Notes under the pieces: generated by a model
The model's input: the letters and a program-made list of their open reading frames with translations, nothing else
Database searches by the model: none
Told to the model about the DNA's origin: nothing
Assembly: GCF_042477335.2 (NCBI RefSeq)
Contig: NC_091250.1
Span: forward strand, 61,139,384 to 61,203,383
DNA from: Ovis canadensis
Taxonomy: Eukaryota > Chordata > Mammalia > Artiodactyla > Bovidae
DNA length: 64,000 nucleotides
Reading direction: 5' to 3'
Translations under genes and position numbers: made by a program
Shown: positions 1-13,600 of the stretch, in pieces
Layout: the number at the start of each line of letters is the position of its first letter
Position numbering within the stretch: the first letter of the stretch is position 1

Positions 1-1535
1 AGGCATTATCCATGAACATTTAACAGAATATCAGTGAACTGTTGTCATTTATTTGCTATTTACTAAATGGCCACTATGTTCCAGATACTGTTTCGGTACT
101 GGAAATGTAGTGGTAAATGGACACTTACCTCTGCCCTCATGGACCTTATATTTCATCTTCCAGAAGCCTTACCCAGAACTCTAGGAGGGCACCTAGCCTC
201 TGGGCCAAAGTTCTGAACTGTGCACAGATTTGTTTGGGAAGGCTGGCCATCAAGTAGCCTAGCAGTGATGCATGGACCCCTGACTCTAGAAGTGGGTTAA
301 TGACTAGGGGATATTCAGCTTAAAGTGGCTTAGGACTTCAAAGTATTTTATATAATTGCCTAATTAGTCAGTTTAATCATTTTTCAGTTTCCATTTTACA
401 GTTTCCTGCAAATTGATAAATATAAGAGTGTCAGGAATTAAGTGATCAAGCTTCTCCATTAATTGTGCTATATAAATAGTGTGCTTTGGGGATAGGATGC
501 AAATGAAATCTGAAAAGTGACTCATAGTGCTAAGTATCCTACTTATTTTTGGTTCTGAGGTCTCCTTTTCAGAGTGGAAAAGTCACTGTTGTTGGGAAGC
601 AGTAAAGAACCCTTTGGGCTTGAATTCGGTTCTACTGCTTATTAGCTGCAGTAAATTTGAACAAAGTGCTTAAATTTTGCAGCTTCGGTTTCCCCATCTA
701 TGATATGAGATTATTATATTAATATCTGACTCCAGGTATTGGTAAAGAGATAACATATAAAAAAGTTCCTAGCATTGTGCTCAGCCTGTATGAGATGTTC
801 TGTAAATAATAGCTATGTCCACTGTCTCTCATAAAAATTAATTTTGATGGAATTGTTAATAAGAATCTCCCATGATTCAGAAAAGATGTATCCACCCTGA
901 AAACTGGCATAGTGAGTTATGGCAGAGATAAGGATTCAGATCTAAGGCCTTCTGCCTTCTGGTCCAGGAATCCTTCCACTGTGTCACAACAACCTTTGTG
1001 CTTCATAGTGAAACTCATTTTTTTTTTATTTGTCACTTTTTAGGTAATATCTTTGCCTTTACCTAGACCACAGTGATATGCATATAAAGTTAACTTTTAT
1101 ATACATACCCCATGTGAAAGTGAAGTCACTTAGTCGTGTCCGACTCTTTGCGACCCCATGGACTGTAGCCTACCAGGCTCCTCAGTCCATGGCATTTTCC
1201 AGGCAAGAATACTGGAGTGGGTTTCCCTTTCCTTCTCCAGGGGATCTTCCCGACCCAGGGATCGAACCCAGGTCTCCTGCGTTGTAGGCAGACGCTTAAC
1301 TGTCTGAGCTAACCCCGTGTAGCTGTGGTTAAATTTACGAGAATGTTTCCATTGACTTTGGGGAAAAGTCAAGTTGTAAACGGTACTCTGGTAAATAGTC
1401 TCTCCTTTTGTATGATTTAAATGTATTGAAGGATTACAATTTCGCCCAATACCATATTTTTTTCAGTAACAACTCTCTTCTTTATGTTTTCTCTGACATC
1501 AGTTTTTTCTTTTCTGTTTTTTTCTGATCCATTAG
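1..1535 (+). other. ZCCHC4 intron, upstream part
   Basis: No exon is found before 1536. About 600-815 resembles a MIR SINE in antisense orientation (tcctcatctgt-like core and 'cattgtgctcagcctg' end). One Bov-tA sits at 1115-1317. The remainder is unique-looking A+T-rich DNA. Confidence 0.6.
1115..1317 (-). mobile_element. Bov-tA SINE, antisense
   Basis: Reads as the reverse complement of a Bov-A unit (agtcgtgtccgactctttgc, ccaggcaagaatactggagt) followed by the tRNA-Glu-like head (gggatcgaacccaggtctcc ... gagctaaccc). The tRNA-like part contains the B-box complement. Confidence 0.93.
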
Positions 1536-1636
1536 ATAACAGTCAGAAAGAACTACCCATATTCTGGATTTTCCCCTATTTTTTTGAATCCCGAATTTGT
1601 CAGTTTTTCCCAAGCTTCTGCATGCTGGATTACCAG
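1536..1636 (+). CDS. ZCCHC4: ZCCHC4 coding exon (first in window)
   Basis: Acceptor CATTAG, donor CAG|GTATAG. The first two bases finish a split Asp codon, then [19 protein letters not shown] to MLDYQ. It encodes the end of the methyltransferase domain after the catalytic motif. An antisense open frame over the same bases is only a shadow. Confidence 0.93.
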
Positions 1637-4600
1637 GTATAGTAAATATTCTGTTTTCTGGCATGGTTGGGAAGTGGATATTCTGCTTAAATAAATATTC
1701 TGGTAGGACTATCCATCAGTTTTAGTAAATGCAAACACTATAAGCTGTATGAGACACTAAAACTCTATCATATGTAACTTAGTGCAGTGGTTCCTGGTGT
1801 CTGTAATCTCTAGGGTGCCTATTAAAAATAAAGATTCTTAGGTACCAAAATAAGCCTACTAAATCAAAATCAGAGGGTAAAGCTGTAAGAAAAAATATTT
1901 TACCAAGCTTCCCGGTAATTCTGAACTCTGCCTGGTTTTGCATTAAATGATCTAATGTTTCACATCACCAGGAGAGTGGGCAGCACCCCAGGATCATCAT
2001 TATCAGCATGGGATTTCTCCATTCAGAGGTGGTGAGAAGTAAATCACTTTTTCTGTACACTTTACTTTGTTGCCCAGAGGATGCCAGGAGCTCCAAGGAG
2101 GGGTTTGCCCAAAGTCGTGTCGGAACAACTAGTGTGTCAGAGAAGCAAAGATGCTGAGGTGTGAGTGTGCTGATTCAGGGCACTGACCAGACCTTCTCCC
2201 TCACGTCCCTGCCATTCAGCTCCTCTGCTTTAGCGTCCACTCTCCTGGATTCATTTCCTTGAGTTCTGAATTTAACCCTGTTGTTGCCATCACAGTGTGT
2301 GGTCAGCAAGTGGGCACTGTGTCTTCTTCTGTAATGACATTTTTCTGTTTGAGTTTTCTGAGCAGTTGACTAGTCTCTGATCAAGGCTTTTCAGCCCCCA
2401 AATTGTAAAAGTCTTCACTAGTCATTCCAAGCCAGCAGTTGATTCTGTTCTTTTATTAACTGAAGCATAGTTTATTTACCATACTGTGTTACTTTCAGGT
2501 GTACAGCGTAGTGATTCAGTATTTTTGCAGATTATATTATATTATATGCTATTACAAGGTAACAGGTATAATTCCTGTAGCACTTGGCTCTAATCTTTGT
2601 ACATCCTGAAGATGTATACTATTATGAAAATTATTTAGAAATAATGTGAGAAACAGTGTTACTAAAAATGAGGGCACAGATTCTACCTGTAATTCTACTC
2701 CAAACAGCAAATAGGTTGTTGAAGTAGAGTTGACCCTTGAATAACCAGAGGGTTAGGGGTGCAGTTGGAAATCAGTGTATAACTTATAATTAGCCCTCTG
2801 TATTTGAACTTTCTCCAAATCTGTGGTTCCGCATCTGTGGATTCAGCCAAATTTGTTTTGATAGTATTTACTATTGGAAAAGACCCATGAATAAGTAGAC
2901 CCACACAGTTCAAACTTGTGTTGTTCAGGGGTCAACTGTATTCACTTCTAGTCTTCTCAGAAAATACTTTTACATATTTGTAATCATAGCAGATGAATAT
3001 GAATTCTGCTTCCTTCATGGTGCCTTATATAAATGTATATTTTAAAATGTAGCTATATAATCTTATTCTTTATTATTTCATTAATGGACTGTATTGTTAT
3101 CCTCTCTTTTTTCAGACTTAAGAGGTTGCTTCCACCTTTAAACATCTTTTATTCATAGAATTTTTTTATATTGTATATAACTCCATTAAAATAAATTTCT
3201 AAAACTAAAATAGAATTACAAAAGTTACATTGTCAAGTTTAATGGACATTTTCATGGCTGTTGAACCACATTAACAGATTCCTTTCCAAAACTGTGTAGC
3301 ACAAGTCATTTTAACCTTGATTTCTTGTGCTCTGGTTTAGGCAAAATCTGTTTCATAATTCTTCTCAAAGCTGGTTTACTTTCCTTTCTAGGGCATCCAG
3401 TTTTCTGTTGCTTGTCTGAAGGATGCTTCTACTGTAATATGGACACTTGCAATGCAGAGATAGTTGACATATCCTAGAGATGTGAACTGAGTAAGCCATT
3501 TCTGACTTCAGGTACACCTGCTGCCTTTGACAGTGAATAATCATACAGTACAATGTTTGGCACATAGTAGGTGCCCTATACACATTGAGTGAGTTCAGTT
3601 CAGTTCAGTTCAGTCGCTCAGTCATGTCTGACTCTTTGCGACCCCATGAATTACAGCACGCCCGGCCTCCCTGTCCATCACCAACTCTCGGAGTTCACTC
3701 AGACTCACGTCCATCGAGTCAGTGATGCCATCCAGCCATCTCATCCTCTGTCGTCCCCTTCTCCTCCTGCCTCCAATCTCTCCCATCATCAGAGTCTTTT
3801 CCAGTGAGTCAACTCTTCGCATGAGGTGGCCAAAGTACTGGAGTTTCAGCTTTAGCATCAGTCCTTCCAAAGAAATCCCAGGGCTGATCTCCTTCAGAAT
3901 GGACTGGTTGGATCTCCTTGCAGTCCAAGGGACTCTCAAGAGTCTTCTCCAACACCACAGTTCAAACGTATCAATTCTTCGGCACTCAGCCTTCTTCACA
4001 GTCCAACTCTCACATCCGTACGTGACCACTGGAAAAACCATAGCCTTGACTAGATGGACCTTAGTCGGCAAAGTAATGTCTCTGCTTTTGAATATGCAAT
4101 CTAGGTTGGTCATAACTTTTCTTCCAAGGAGTAAGCATCTTTTAATTTCATGGCTGCAGTCACCATCTGCAGTGATTTTGGAGCCCAAAAACATAAAGTC
4201 TGACACTGTTTCCACTGTTTCCCATCTATTTCCCATGAAGTGATGGGACCGGATGCCATGATCTTCGTTTTCTGAATGTTGAGCTTTAAGCCAACATTCT
4301 CACTCTCCTCTTTCACCTTCATCAAGAGGCTTTTCAGTTCCTCTTCACTTTCTGCCATAAGGGTGGTGTCATCTGCATATCTGAGGTTATTGATACTTCT
4401 CCTGGCAATCTTGATTCCAGCTTGTGTTTCTTCCAGTCCAGTGTTTCTCATGATGTACTCTGCATATAAGTTAAATAAGCAGGGTGACAATATACTGCCT
4501 TGATGCACTTTTTCTGGAGTTGAAAAGGAACTGAGTTTTAATCCTAGTTCTGACACTTAATAACTAGGCCTACACATTTTATCTGACTCTCTGAAACTTA

Positions 4601-7600
4601 CCTTGTTACCTGAGCATAGTAACAATATATCTGCCTCATAAGGTTTTAAGAATTATTTGAGATAATATCTTAAAAAGCTTAGCCTGGTCCCTGACCCACA
4701 GCAAATGCAGAATAAAGGTCATTGCTATCAGCACTGTTGAAACCATCTTGATACTGTCATCATTCTGATGGTCCCAGAGTCAGGGTAGAACTTTTCTTAC
4801 GTTCTCTTTTGTACAGTATCTGAGACATTAAAATTGTAAAACACATCATTCGTCAGAAAACTTTCATCCACATTTTGTTGTTTTTCAGTCACTAGGTCAT
4901 ATCTGACTTTTTGCAACCTCATGGATTACAGCATGCCAGGCTTCCCTGTCCTTTGCTATCTCTTCAAGTTTGCTCAAACTTATTTCCATTTTTTCACTGT
5001 GGGCGAGAGTTTGAAATGGTGAGGAGGCAGAAGGCAGATCCAGGATAAGGCAGATGTGAGCAATTAATGTGGATTAACCAGTTATTGTTTGTTTAGACAG
5101 GCTGTGTTACTACAAAAGAACTTTTACAAATGTTGGCGTTTTAGTTTTGAGAGCTAGTTCCAAGGTCCAAGCTTACTGAAAGTAGTTATATATATAACTC
5201 AGTGCATTGGGGGAGAAGGTTCTAATTAGATCATGTATATCAGTCAGGGTGAAAGCAGTGTTTTCAATTAAAGAGAAAGCCAACTTTTGAGAAGAATTAG
5301 AATAAAACTATAAAAGGAAACAAATCTTCATTTTTTTTGTGATTCCTACTAAAGATAAGAACTACTGCCCCATTACATGCTGACTGGGAGAAGATTTCGC
5401 CAGATCTCCTGGGGTGAATGTAAACCTTTTCTGGTTTTGTTTTTGTTTTGAAACTTTCTCTAGACTTACTGTTATCCTTTCCAAACCTTTTGCACTCTTT
5501 CTTTTGTTTCTGTTGTTACTTTAGCTTCATTTTGTGGCAGTTTTTTCCCTTTTATATTAAACTGCCTTCATCAAATGAAAAATTTGCAAGTTTCCTTTCT
5601 TCCTATACATGTCTTTTCCCATAGACCTTGATTAGGCTTTCTTTCTGACTTGGTCTGAGATGATTATATGCCCCTAAACCACAATACAGTAAAAAAAAAA
5701 AAAGACACAAAATCTCTTTTTTCAGAAATACTTTTTAGGTTAGAGGAAGGCAGAAATGCTGCGAATCTTCATAAAATATAAATCATGTAGAATCTTCAGC
5801 GATAAAGCACTTGATGAATACAGAATAGTTATCTAAGACCTAGAAAGGAAGGATTTGGTAATGAAAAGAAATTCTGATTTAGAGTCAGAAGAAGTTTGAG
5901 TCCTAGCACTGCCTTTTAGAAGCTATTTAATCTTGAGGGAAGTCACGTTATCTTTCCAGGTCTCTGTTTCCTTACCTGTAAAATAAAATAATCGAACCAG
6001 AAAAGGGATGGCAGATAAGTTTTACTTTTAGACGTAAGCCTGATGAATTGTCAGTGACTTCCTGGAGAATTTGTTGAGAATACCAGACTCAGTGGCAGAA
6101 AGTAGCGTGATTGATTTGTGATGTCTGCCACAGGGTCAGGGTCAGAGAGTGGTAGATTCAGGTCCTGTATTTACCATATCTGAGCTGGATCATCTCACTT
6201 CCCTTCCACCTGGAACATGCTGTGATCTCTTGTTTCTACTTAGTCTGGGACATTGTTAAAAGTAGAGATCTTTGCTTTTTTTTTTTTTAAAAGCTATCAT
6301 TTTAAAAAATCATCCCATTAGAAAACAGTTTTTCAAGGCTGATTTCATGTTAAGAAATGACACTTTGACAGGAATTTCTGAGAAATGATTATAAATTTTA
6401 AGGTGACAAGAAATTCTCAAAACTCAATATATAGTAAACAAAACATTTAATGGATTTGAAGTAATGAATAACACACAAACACGTCTGTGTATGTCTCTGT
6501 ATATATCTATATGTATCTATATATATGGTATTTAAAATAAGAGGTTACATGGAGTAAGGTTTTTAACCTTTTAGAAGTTCTTTAATCTTGAGGGAAGTCA
6601 CTTTATCTTTCCACGTTTCTATTTCCTTACCTGTAAAATAAAATAATTGAACCAAAAAAGCGATGGCAGATAAGTTTTACTTTTAGACTTAAACCTGATG
6701 AATATATTACATATTATATACGTAATATATATGTAAAAAAACCTTATTGCTATGGCAGAAGTTGAGTGATGGAGCTGAAGAGTTCACTTGGGATCTTTTG
6801 AATATAATGAAATTAAACAGAACATACTTTAGGGAGTTCTGAAAATACAAGTATGTGCTGTTTTTTATTTAATCTTTATTTCCCAGCATGACACTTAAAG
6901 CATAATAGGTGCAGAGTAATTGTCGACTTGAACGTCTTGGTTTCCATAGAACTAGTTTCAGTCTTGTGTTGCAGAAGACATTTGCTTATAGATAAAATTA
7001 AAAGTTAGGAATTGCAGATATTTTGTGCTTTCCCTCATTTCTATACAGTACTTCATCACATTAATCAGTTCCATGGGAGAAATTTTCTATTTGAAAATGC
7101 CTCTCATCATCATTGTGAGTGAAATGTCAGGGATAATGATGGGAAAATGGTGTATCAGCTCTACCACTAGTGATATGCAATTTGCAAAATTGTGTTTGCT
7201 TTACAGCACTTCCATAGGAGGTTTATTTGTGTGGATGAAGCTATGAAATATGGATGTATGTTAGAGGTACATTAATTTACCCTAGCAGCATGCATTTTAC
7301 ATACCATATGTTTATAGTTAATTAGCACAACAAACCCACATTTAAAAATAATAATAATCTCAATTAGGTTATGCAAAATCAAGTAATCAACCACCTTCCT
7401 GACACACACATTCTCTGACTCCTTGGGTAATCATAAAGAAATTGTTCTTTTTCCCCCTCTCTTCCATCTGCTATCTATTCTATTGCATGGAGTATTCCAT
7501 TTACTAAAAGTCTTTTCTAAGATACTCTTTTCCAGCAGTTGAAAATCTTCATAAGATTCTCTTGGAAAGAATTTTTTTTCTTATGACACTCATAAATGTT

Positions 7601-10600
7601 CAGAATATCTTTGTTGGATTTAATAAGGTGCCATATATTTACTGAGTACATTGAGGAAGTGCGTTAGGGAAAAATTATGAATTTAAACCATTTAAAAGAA
7701 AACTACTTAAAGTACTGTTTTAAGGTGATTGAAGTAAAGTCTACTTTTGTATCTTAGCCTCTAATAGGTAACATATATTCATAGAATTTTAAAGTTGGAA
7801 ACAAGCATAGCTTTAGCATAGGCTAACTTCCCAATGTAATAATCCTCTCCACTAAATTCATGACAAGCAGCCATCTAGCCTCACTTGAATGCTTTCAGTG
7901 AGCAAAGTCCTACAGCCTTACAAGGCAACTCAATTTATTTAATAGCTCTAATCATTAGGAAATTTTCTCATATGGAGATAAAATATGCTCCCTATTAACT
8001 TCTAACCATTGGTCCTACTTCTATTTTCCAAAGCAATGAAGGAGAATTCTAATTTCTATTCCACATAACACCCCTTCAGTTATAAAATAGCCATCAAATC
8101 CTCCCAGTCTTCTCTTTTCTGAATAAACACCCCCAGTCTGTAAAACTGTAAGTCCTATTTATCCCCATTACTTTCAGTAGAAATGAACTGGCTTTATTAA
8201 TGTCTCAAAATGTGGCAACTGAATGCAGAGCTTTGAAAGTGATCTAACCTCGTCTCCTTTCCTTGTTAATGATACTACAGTTGTTATAGTCCTGAGTAAT
8301 CCAGCTGTAGGCCCACACCTGCTCTTAATGGTTACCCTAGACTGTGGACTCACTATGCTGACCTGTGTATGCTCACCGTGCAGAACACCCTAGGGCTTTT
8401 TTCCTCACTGTCTCTCGTTTAGTTGGGTCTCCTCACCTTGTACTTTTCTTTCCCCCCGCTGCTGAAGCTTGTTAATCAGTCTTCCTAGATTTGTTCCCCT
8501 GTACACCTAGCCAGCAGTGCTACGGTCATGGGAGAACCTAGGAATCTCTCGTTAAAGGCCTCTCTTTCCATCGTGCTCAGTGCCTCCAGTTCAGGCAGTT
8601 CAGTCGCTCAGTCGTGTCCGACTCTGCGACCCCATGGACTGCAGCATGCCAGGCTTCCCTGTCCTTCACTATCTTCCAGAGCTTGCTCAAACTCATGTCC
8701 ATCGAGTCGGTGATGCCATCCAACCATCTCATCCTCTGTCGTCCCCTTTTCCTTCTGCCTTCAATCTTTCCCAGCATCAGGGCATAAGGGTCTTTTCCAG
8801 TGAGTCAGTTCTTCGCATCAGGTGGCCAAAGTTTTGGACACTTTGACAGGAATTTCTGAGATGCCTTATGCCTTATATTTTTGCAATTCTCTCATTAAAT
8901 AGCTAGCTTGTGAGTTAGTTCTGTTGTAAATTCTCAAGTGTAATCTTATGTAGAATCTACACAATTTATTACTTGAAAGTTGGGATTTAGCTTATAAAAA
9001 TCACATAATACTCTCGTGGATGATCTAAAGCAGTGTTTCTCAAACTTTAGTGTGTGAGGAGGGCTTGTTAAAAATACAGATTGCTGCCCACCCACCCCCT
9101 GAGTTTGTGTTTTTAGGTCCTAGGTGGGACAAGAAATTGCATTTCTAACATGATCCCAGGTGATGCTGATATTGCTGATCCAGACACCACAGTTTGAGAG
9201 TTAATGATCTGAAGAAAGATGGACTTAGTGGCTAGGTGGAATTCACAGCAGTTTTAAAACCAAACTGAGAATGTTTATGGGTGATAAGCTGGAGGAGGAG
9301 ACGGGAGCCAGAATAATCAATGAAGCAGATCATTGATTATGCATTTTACATGGAATCATGCTTGTTGGTTTCAGTTTACTTTCCAGATAATCTGCAGAAA
9401 GGGAAAGTTGAGTTAGGGATATTAAGGAGACAGGTGAATGCTTGAAGTAGTCATTGTGGGGAGAACTGTAGTTGATTTCCCTCTGTGTCTCCATCCTTCT
9501 GTCGCCAACATATGCCAGGTCCTGAATTCAGTGTTTTACATACACTGGCTCATTCAACTTTCACAGCAACTCTAAGGTAGGTGTTAGTAACCTTTTCCAG
9601 ATGAAAATGATGCAGGCTTGCCTGAAGTCATATAACAAGTGAGCGGCAGAGCCACTGCCTGGCCTCGACCTGGCTCTGTCAGAAAGTGACAGTGGAGGGC
9701 CAAACCAAGGTGGCACTGAGCCTCAGGGAGCTGAAAACTGACATGCAGTGAATGCAAACAGCGAAACACCCCAACTGCCCTGGCACAGATCATCAAAGGT
9801 GGAATTTTTTAACCCTCAAAGCTAAATTCTTATTATGTAATAGTCCTTCTTGCAGAGTCTGTTGCATTGGATACAAGATTAGAGTTCTTCTCTTAATTCC
9901 AGGTAACATGAATCTGTCATAACAAATTGTACCTTTTTTATAATGCAATTTTACTCTCATGGAGTCCTCTCTGAATCTGTTGACTAATAAGTAAACTCTT
10001 GCTTTTAAGAACTTCTTGTTAAATATTCTGATTTAATTTGTATCTTGGCATCAGTTTGTTCACTTATTGGTTAAAGAGTCTTAACAAATGTTGACTCAGT
10101 TGAGAAATTTTTCTTTTAATTTTTTTTTTTTTTACATGCTAGGTAGATTATGATAATCATGCACTTTATAAACATGGAAAGACGGGACGGAAACAGTCTC
10201 CTGTGCGTATTTTCACGAATATCCCACCTAACAAAATAATCCTTCCTATTGAAGAAGGGTACAGGTAAGATCATAGAGGGACCTTGAAATACATTGGTCA
10301 CTGAAAATAAAGTTCCATATATCTAACGTGAAAATGCCTTTCATCTTGACTCATGTAGTACTTTTATTACTATTAAATGTGGCCTAAAATGTTATATTGG
10401 ATTTAACTTGAATTATACTGAATTTTTGTAACATGCCTTGTGAACTTTTATCTACCTTGTGAATCTCAATAGGTATAAATATATGCAGCCCATTTCATCG
10501 AGTCTTTCTTTTCTCCTTAGATTTTGCCCACTGTGTCAACGATATGTTTCTCTAGAGAATCAACACTGTGAACACTGTAATTCTTGTACATCCAAGGTAT

Positions 10601-13600
10601 AGTTTTCTTTAGAATGTGTTTTTACTCAAATATGTTAGTTTTATTCTAGTTCACTAGTTTCATTATATTTGCTTACTGTTATTTTTTTAATATTATAATT
10701 CATATTAATGTATTAATGCCAAAGAATGTTCATACAGTTGTGCTCATTTTACATGCTAGCAAGGTTATGCTCAAAATCCTTCAAACTAGGCTTCAGCAAT
10801 ATGTGAACCAAGAACTTTCAAATGTGCAAGCTGGGTTGAGAAAAGCCAGAGGAACCAGAGATCAAATTGCCCATATTCATTGGGTCATGGAGAAAGCAAG
10901 GGAATTCCAGAGAAGCATCTGCTTCTGCTTCATTGATTATGCTAAAGCCTTTGACTGTGTGGATCACAACAAACTGGGAAATTCGTAATGAGATGGGAGT
11001 ACCAGACCACTTTACGTGTCTCCTAAGGAACCTGTATGCAGGTCAAGAAGCAACAGTTAGAACTTACTGTAGAACAATGGACCGGTTCAAAATTGGGAAA
11101 GGAGTACATCAAGACTGTATATTGTCACACTGCTTATTTAACTTATATGCAGAGTACATCATGTGAAATGCTGAGCTGGATGACTCACAAGCTGGAATCA
11201 AGATTGCCAAGGGAAATATCAACAGCCTCAGATATGCACATGATACCACTCTAATGGCAGAAAGTGAAGAGGAACTAAAGAGCCTCTAAAGAGGAGAGTG
11301 AAAAAACTGACTTGAAACTTAACATTTCAAAAATCTGAGATCATGGCATCCAGTCCCATCACTTCATGGCAAATAGATCGGGAAAAAGTAGAAACAGTGA
11401 CAGATTTTATTTTCTTGGGCTCCAAAATCACTGCAGATGGTGACTGCAGCCATGAAATTAAAAGACGCTTGCTCCTTGGAAGGAAAGCTGTGATAAACCT
11501 AGATAGCATATTAAAAAGCAAAGACATCCCTTTGCTGACAAAGTCCATATAGTCAAAGCTATGGTTTTTTCAGTAGTCATGTACAGGTGTGAATGTTGAA
11601 CCATGAAGAAAGCTGAGCTTCAAAGACTGATGCTTTTGAATAGTAGTGTTGGAAAAGACTCTTGAGAGTCCCTTGACCACAAGGGGATCAAATCAGTCAA
11701 TCCTAAGGAAATCAACCCTGAATATTCATTGAAAGGTCTGTTGCTGAAGCTCCAATACTTTGGCCACCTGATGCAAAGAGCTGACTCATTAGAAAAGACC
11801 CTGATGCTGGGAAAGATAGAAGGCAAAAGGAGAAGGAGGCAGCAGAGGATGACATGGTTGTATAGCATCACCAACTCAATGGACATGAATTTGACCAAAC
11901 TCTGGGAGATATTGGAGGACAGAGGAGCCTGTAGTCCATGGGATCGCAAAGCATTGGGCATGGCTTAGCAATTGAACAACAAGTTAGTGAATTATTGTTT
12001 ATTAATTATATTTTAATGCAGTACCTTTTCTCTAATCATAAAGTACTGCAGGCTTTTAAAAATATTTAGTTGCCTTCATTATCATTAATAATTTTTGAGT
12101 TATTTTTATATGGTACTGTGTGACTGCTAAAATTATTAGTGTTTCAAATAAGGCAGTAAATGAGGACTGAATTTTGTTGAGGGCAAAATTGTTTCAGATA
12201 AGGCATTGAGTTATTAGATACCAATCACTGTTCCGATGAAGCAGCAGTTAACAACAGGACTTTTTATGTGCCAGGCCCTGTCTTAAGTGCTGTACGTGGG
12301 CTGAGTCATTTACTCCTCACACAGCACTAGTAGACAGGCTTTTCACAGGTGAGGAGGGACTGCAGAGGACACACCTCCTAGTGACGTTTTTAGGAAGGCA
12401 GGATCACCCTTAGGATGCTCTGTTATTTTAACTAAATCCAGTCAAAAAGAACATGTGAAGTTTAGTTGGCTGATAAGCACATATTATTCTCTAAAGGAAA
12501 GGCTATTGTTTTATAACTATTGGAAAGTACATTTTTTATAACTTTATAATTGTATTAGTGGTTATAGTGGTTTTTTACTATGGTAACATAGATTATATAT
12601 ATTTCCAATTAGTTTAGAAAGTGTCTGTATTCTTCATTAAAAAAAAAAATTATGCCCAAATCATACAAATTACAAAATGAGAAAAAAACCCAATTTTTTA
12701 ATTTAGAGATGCACACATAAGTGGAAAAGATAAAAACAAGGAAGTGAGCATCAGAAAAGCTAGGATAGGTGCTTCTCAGTGGGGAGGGAGGAATGCTGGA
12801 CTAGAAAGGGGCATTTGGGGAAGTGTCTAGGGGACTGATGGTATTCTGTCTCTTGACTTGTTGGGTTCTTCAGTGTTCACTTTATAATACTCACTAAACT
12901 GGATGTATGCATTTCATGTACTTTTTTAGGTATGTTTTATTTCATAGTTTTAAAATTACCCAGATAGTAACCTCCATCCTTCTAAATTACATTTTCTCAA
13001 ATATGAACGTTATTAAGGATTATGTCAGATAGACTATAAAAACTATGAGTCATTAATTCTCTTGAAATTTTCATTGAGTCCTTCTTCATGCAGTTTGGGT
13101 TGATTGATCTGGAGTGGACTTTCAAGATCATTTAAATAAATCCCCCAGTTTTAGTGTTAAGGAATCTGGGGCATTTGAGTTGAGTGGAGAAATGCATAAA
13201 TTAAAATCAAAGTATTTAATTGTAAAGCTCAGGAAAGTGAGAAATAAGGAATGAATAATTTACACAGCTTTTAATAAGCCATTTTAATTTTTAATTATCA
13301 GACTTGATTCTTAATGACAAATTAATCATAATTTAAAAATTGTTTTTGTAGGATGGCAGGAAATGGAACCATTGCTTTCTCTGCAAAAAGTGTGTAAAGC
13401 CTTGTAAGTATTTAGACTTAGTGTTTGAGATCCTATGAAAACATTTGGGTTTTTCTTCATCTAAATAGAATTTTTATTTAACTGTATTTACAAAAGAAAA
13501 AAATTAATATAGAGACTTAATTTACTTTCTTTTTAATTTTTACACTTATTAAAATGAACTTTCTCTTCTTCAGAGAGATGACTTTACCTTGTTTGGTTTG

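Larger units (their letters stand above)
1637..10142 (+). other. ZCCHC4 intron of 8.5 kb
   Basis: Apart from the repeats listed separately (L1 piece, Tigger-like element, BovB copies, MER5, MIRs, local duplication) I see no exon, RNA gene or conserved-looking block. Short open frames here, such as 7025-7246, show no recognisable protein. 5000-5900 and 7250-8520 appear to be unique intronic DNA. Confidence 0.6.
10597..13351 (+). other. ZCCHC4 intron of 2.75 kb
   Basis: Nearly half is the sense BovB; one MIR follows. 12390-13351 shows only A+T-rich unique-looking DNA with no exon. Confidence 0.6.

Noticed and set aside
10716..11254. Sense-strand BovB frames as extra ZCCHC4 exons
   Set aside because: ZCCHC4 exons on both sides join in phase without it, and the frames are broken BovB RT. 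Exonisation cannot be shown from sequence.
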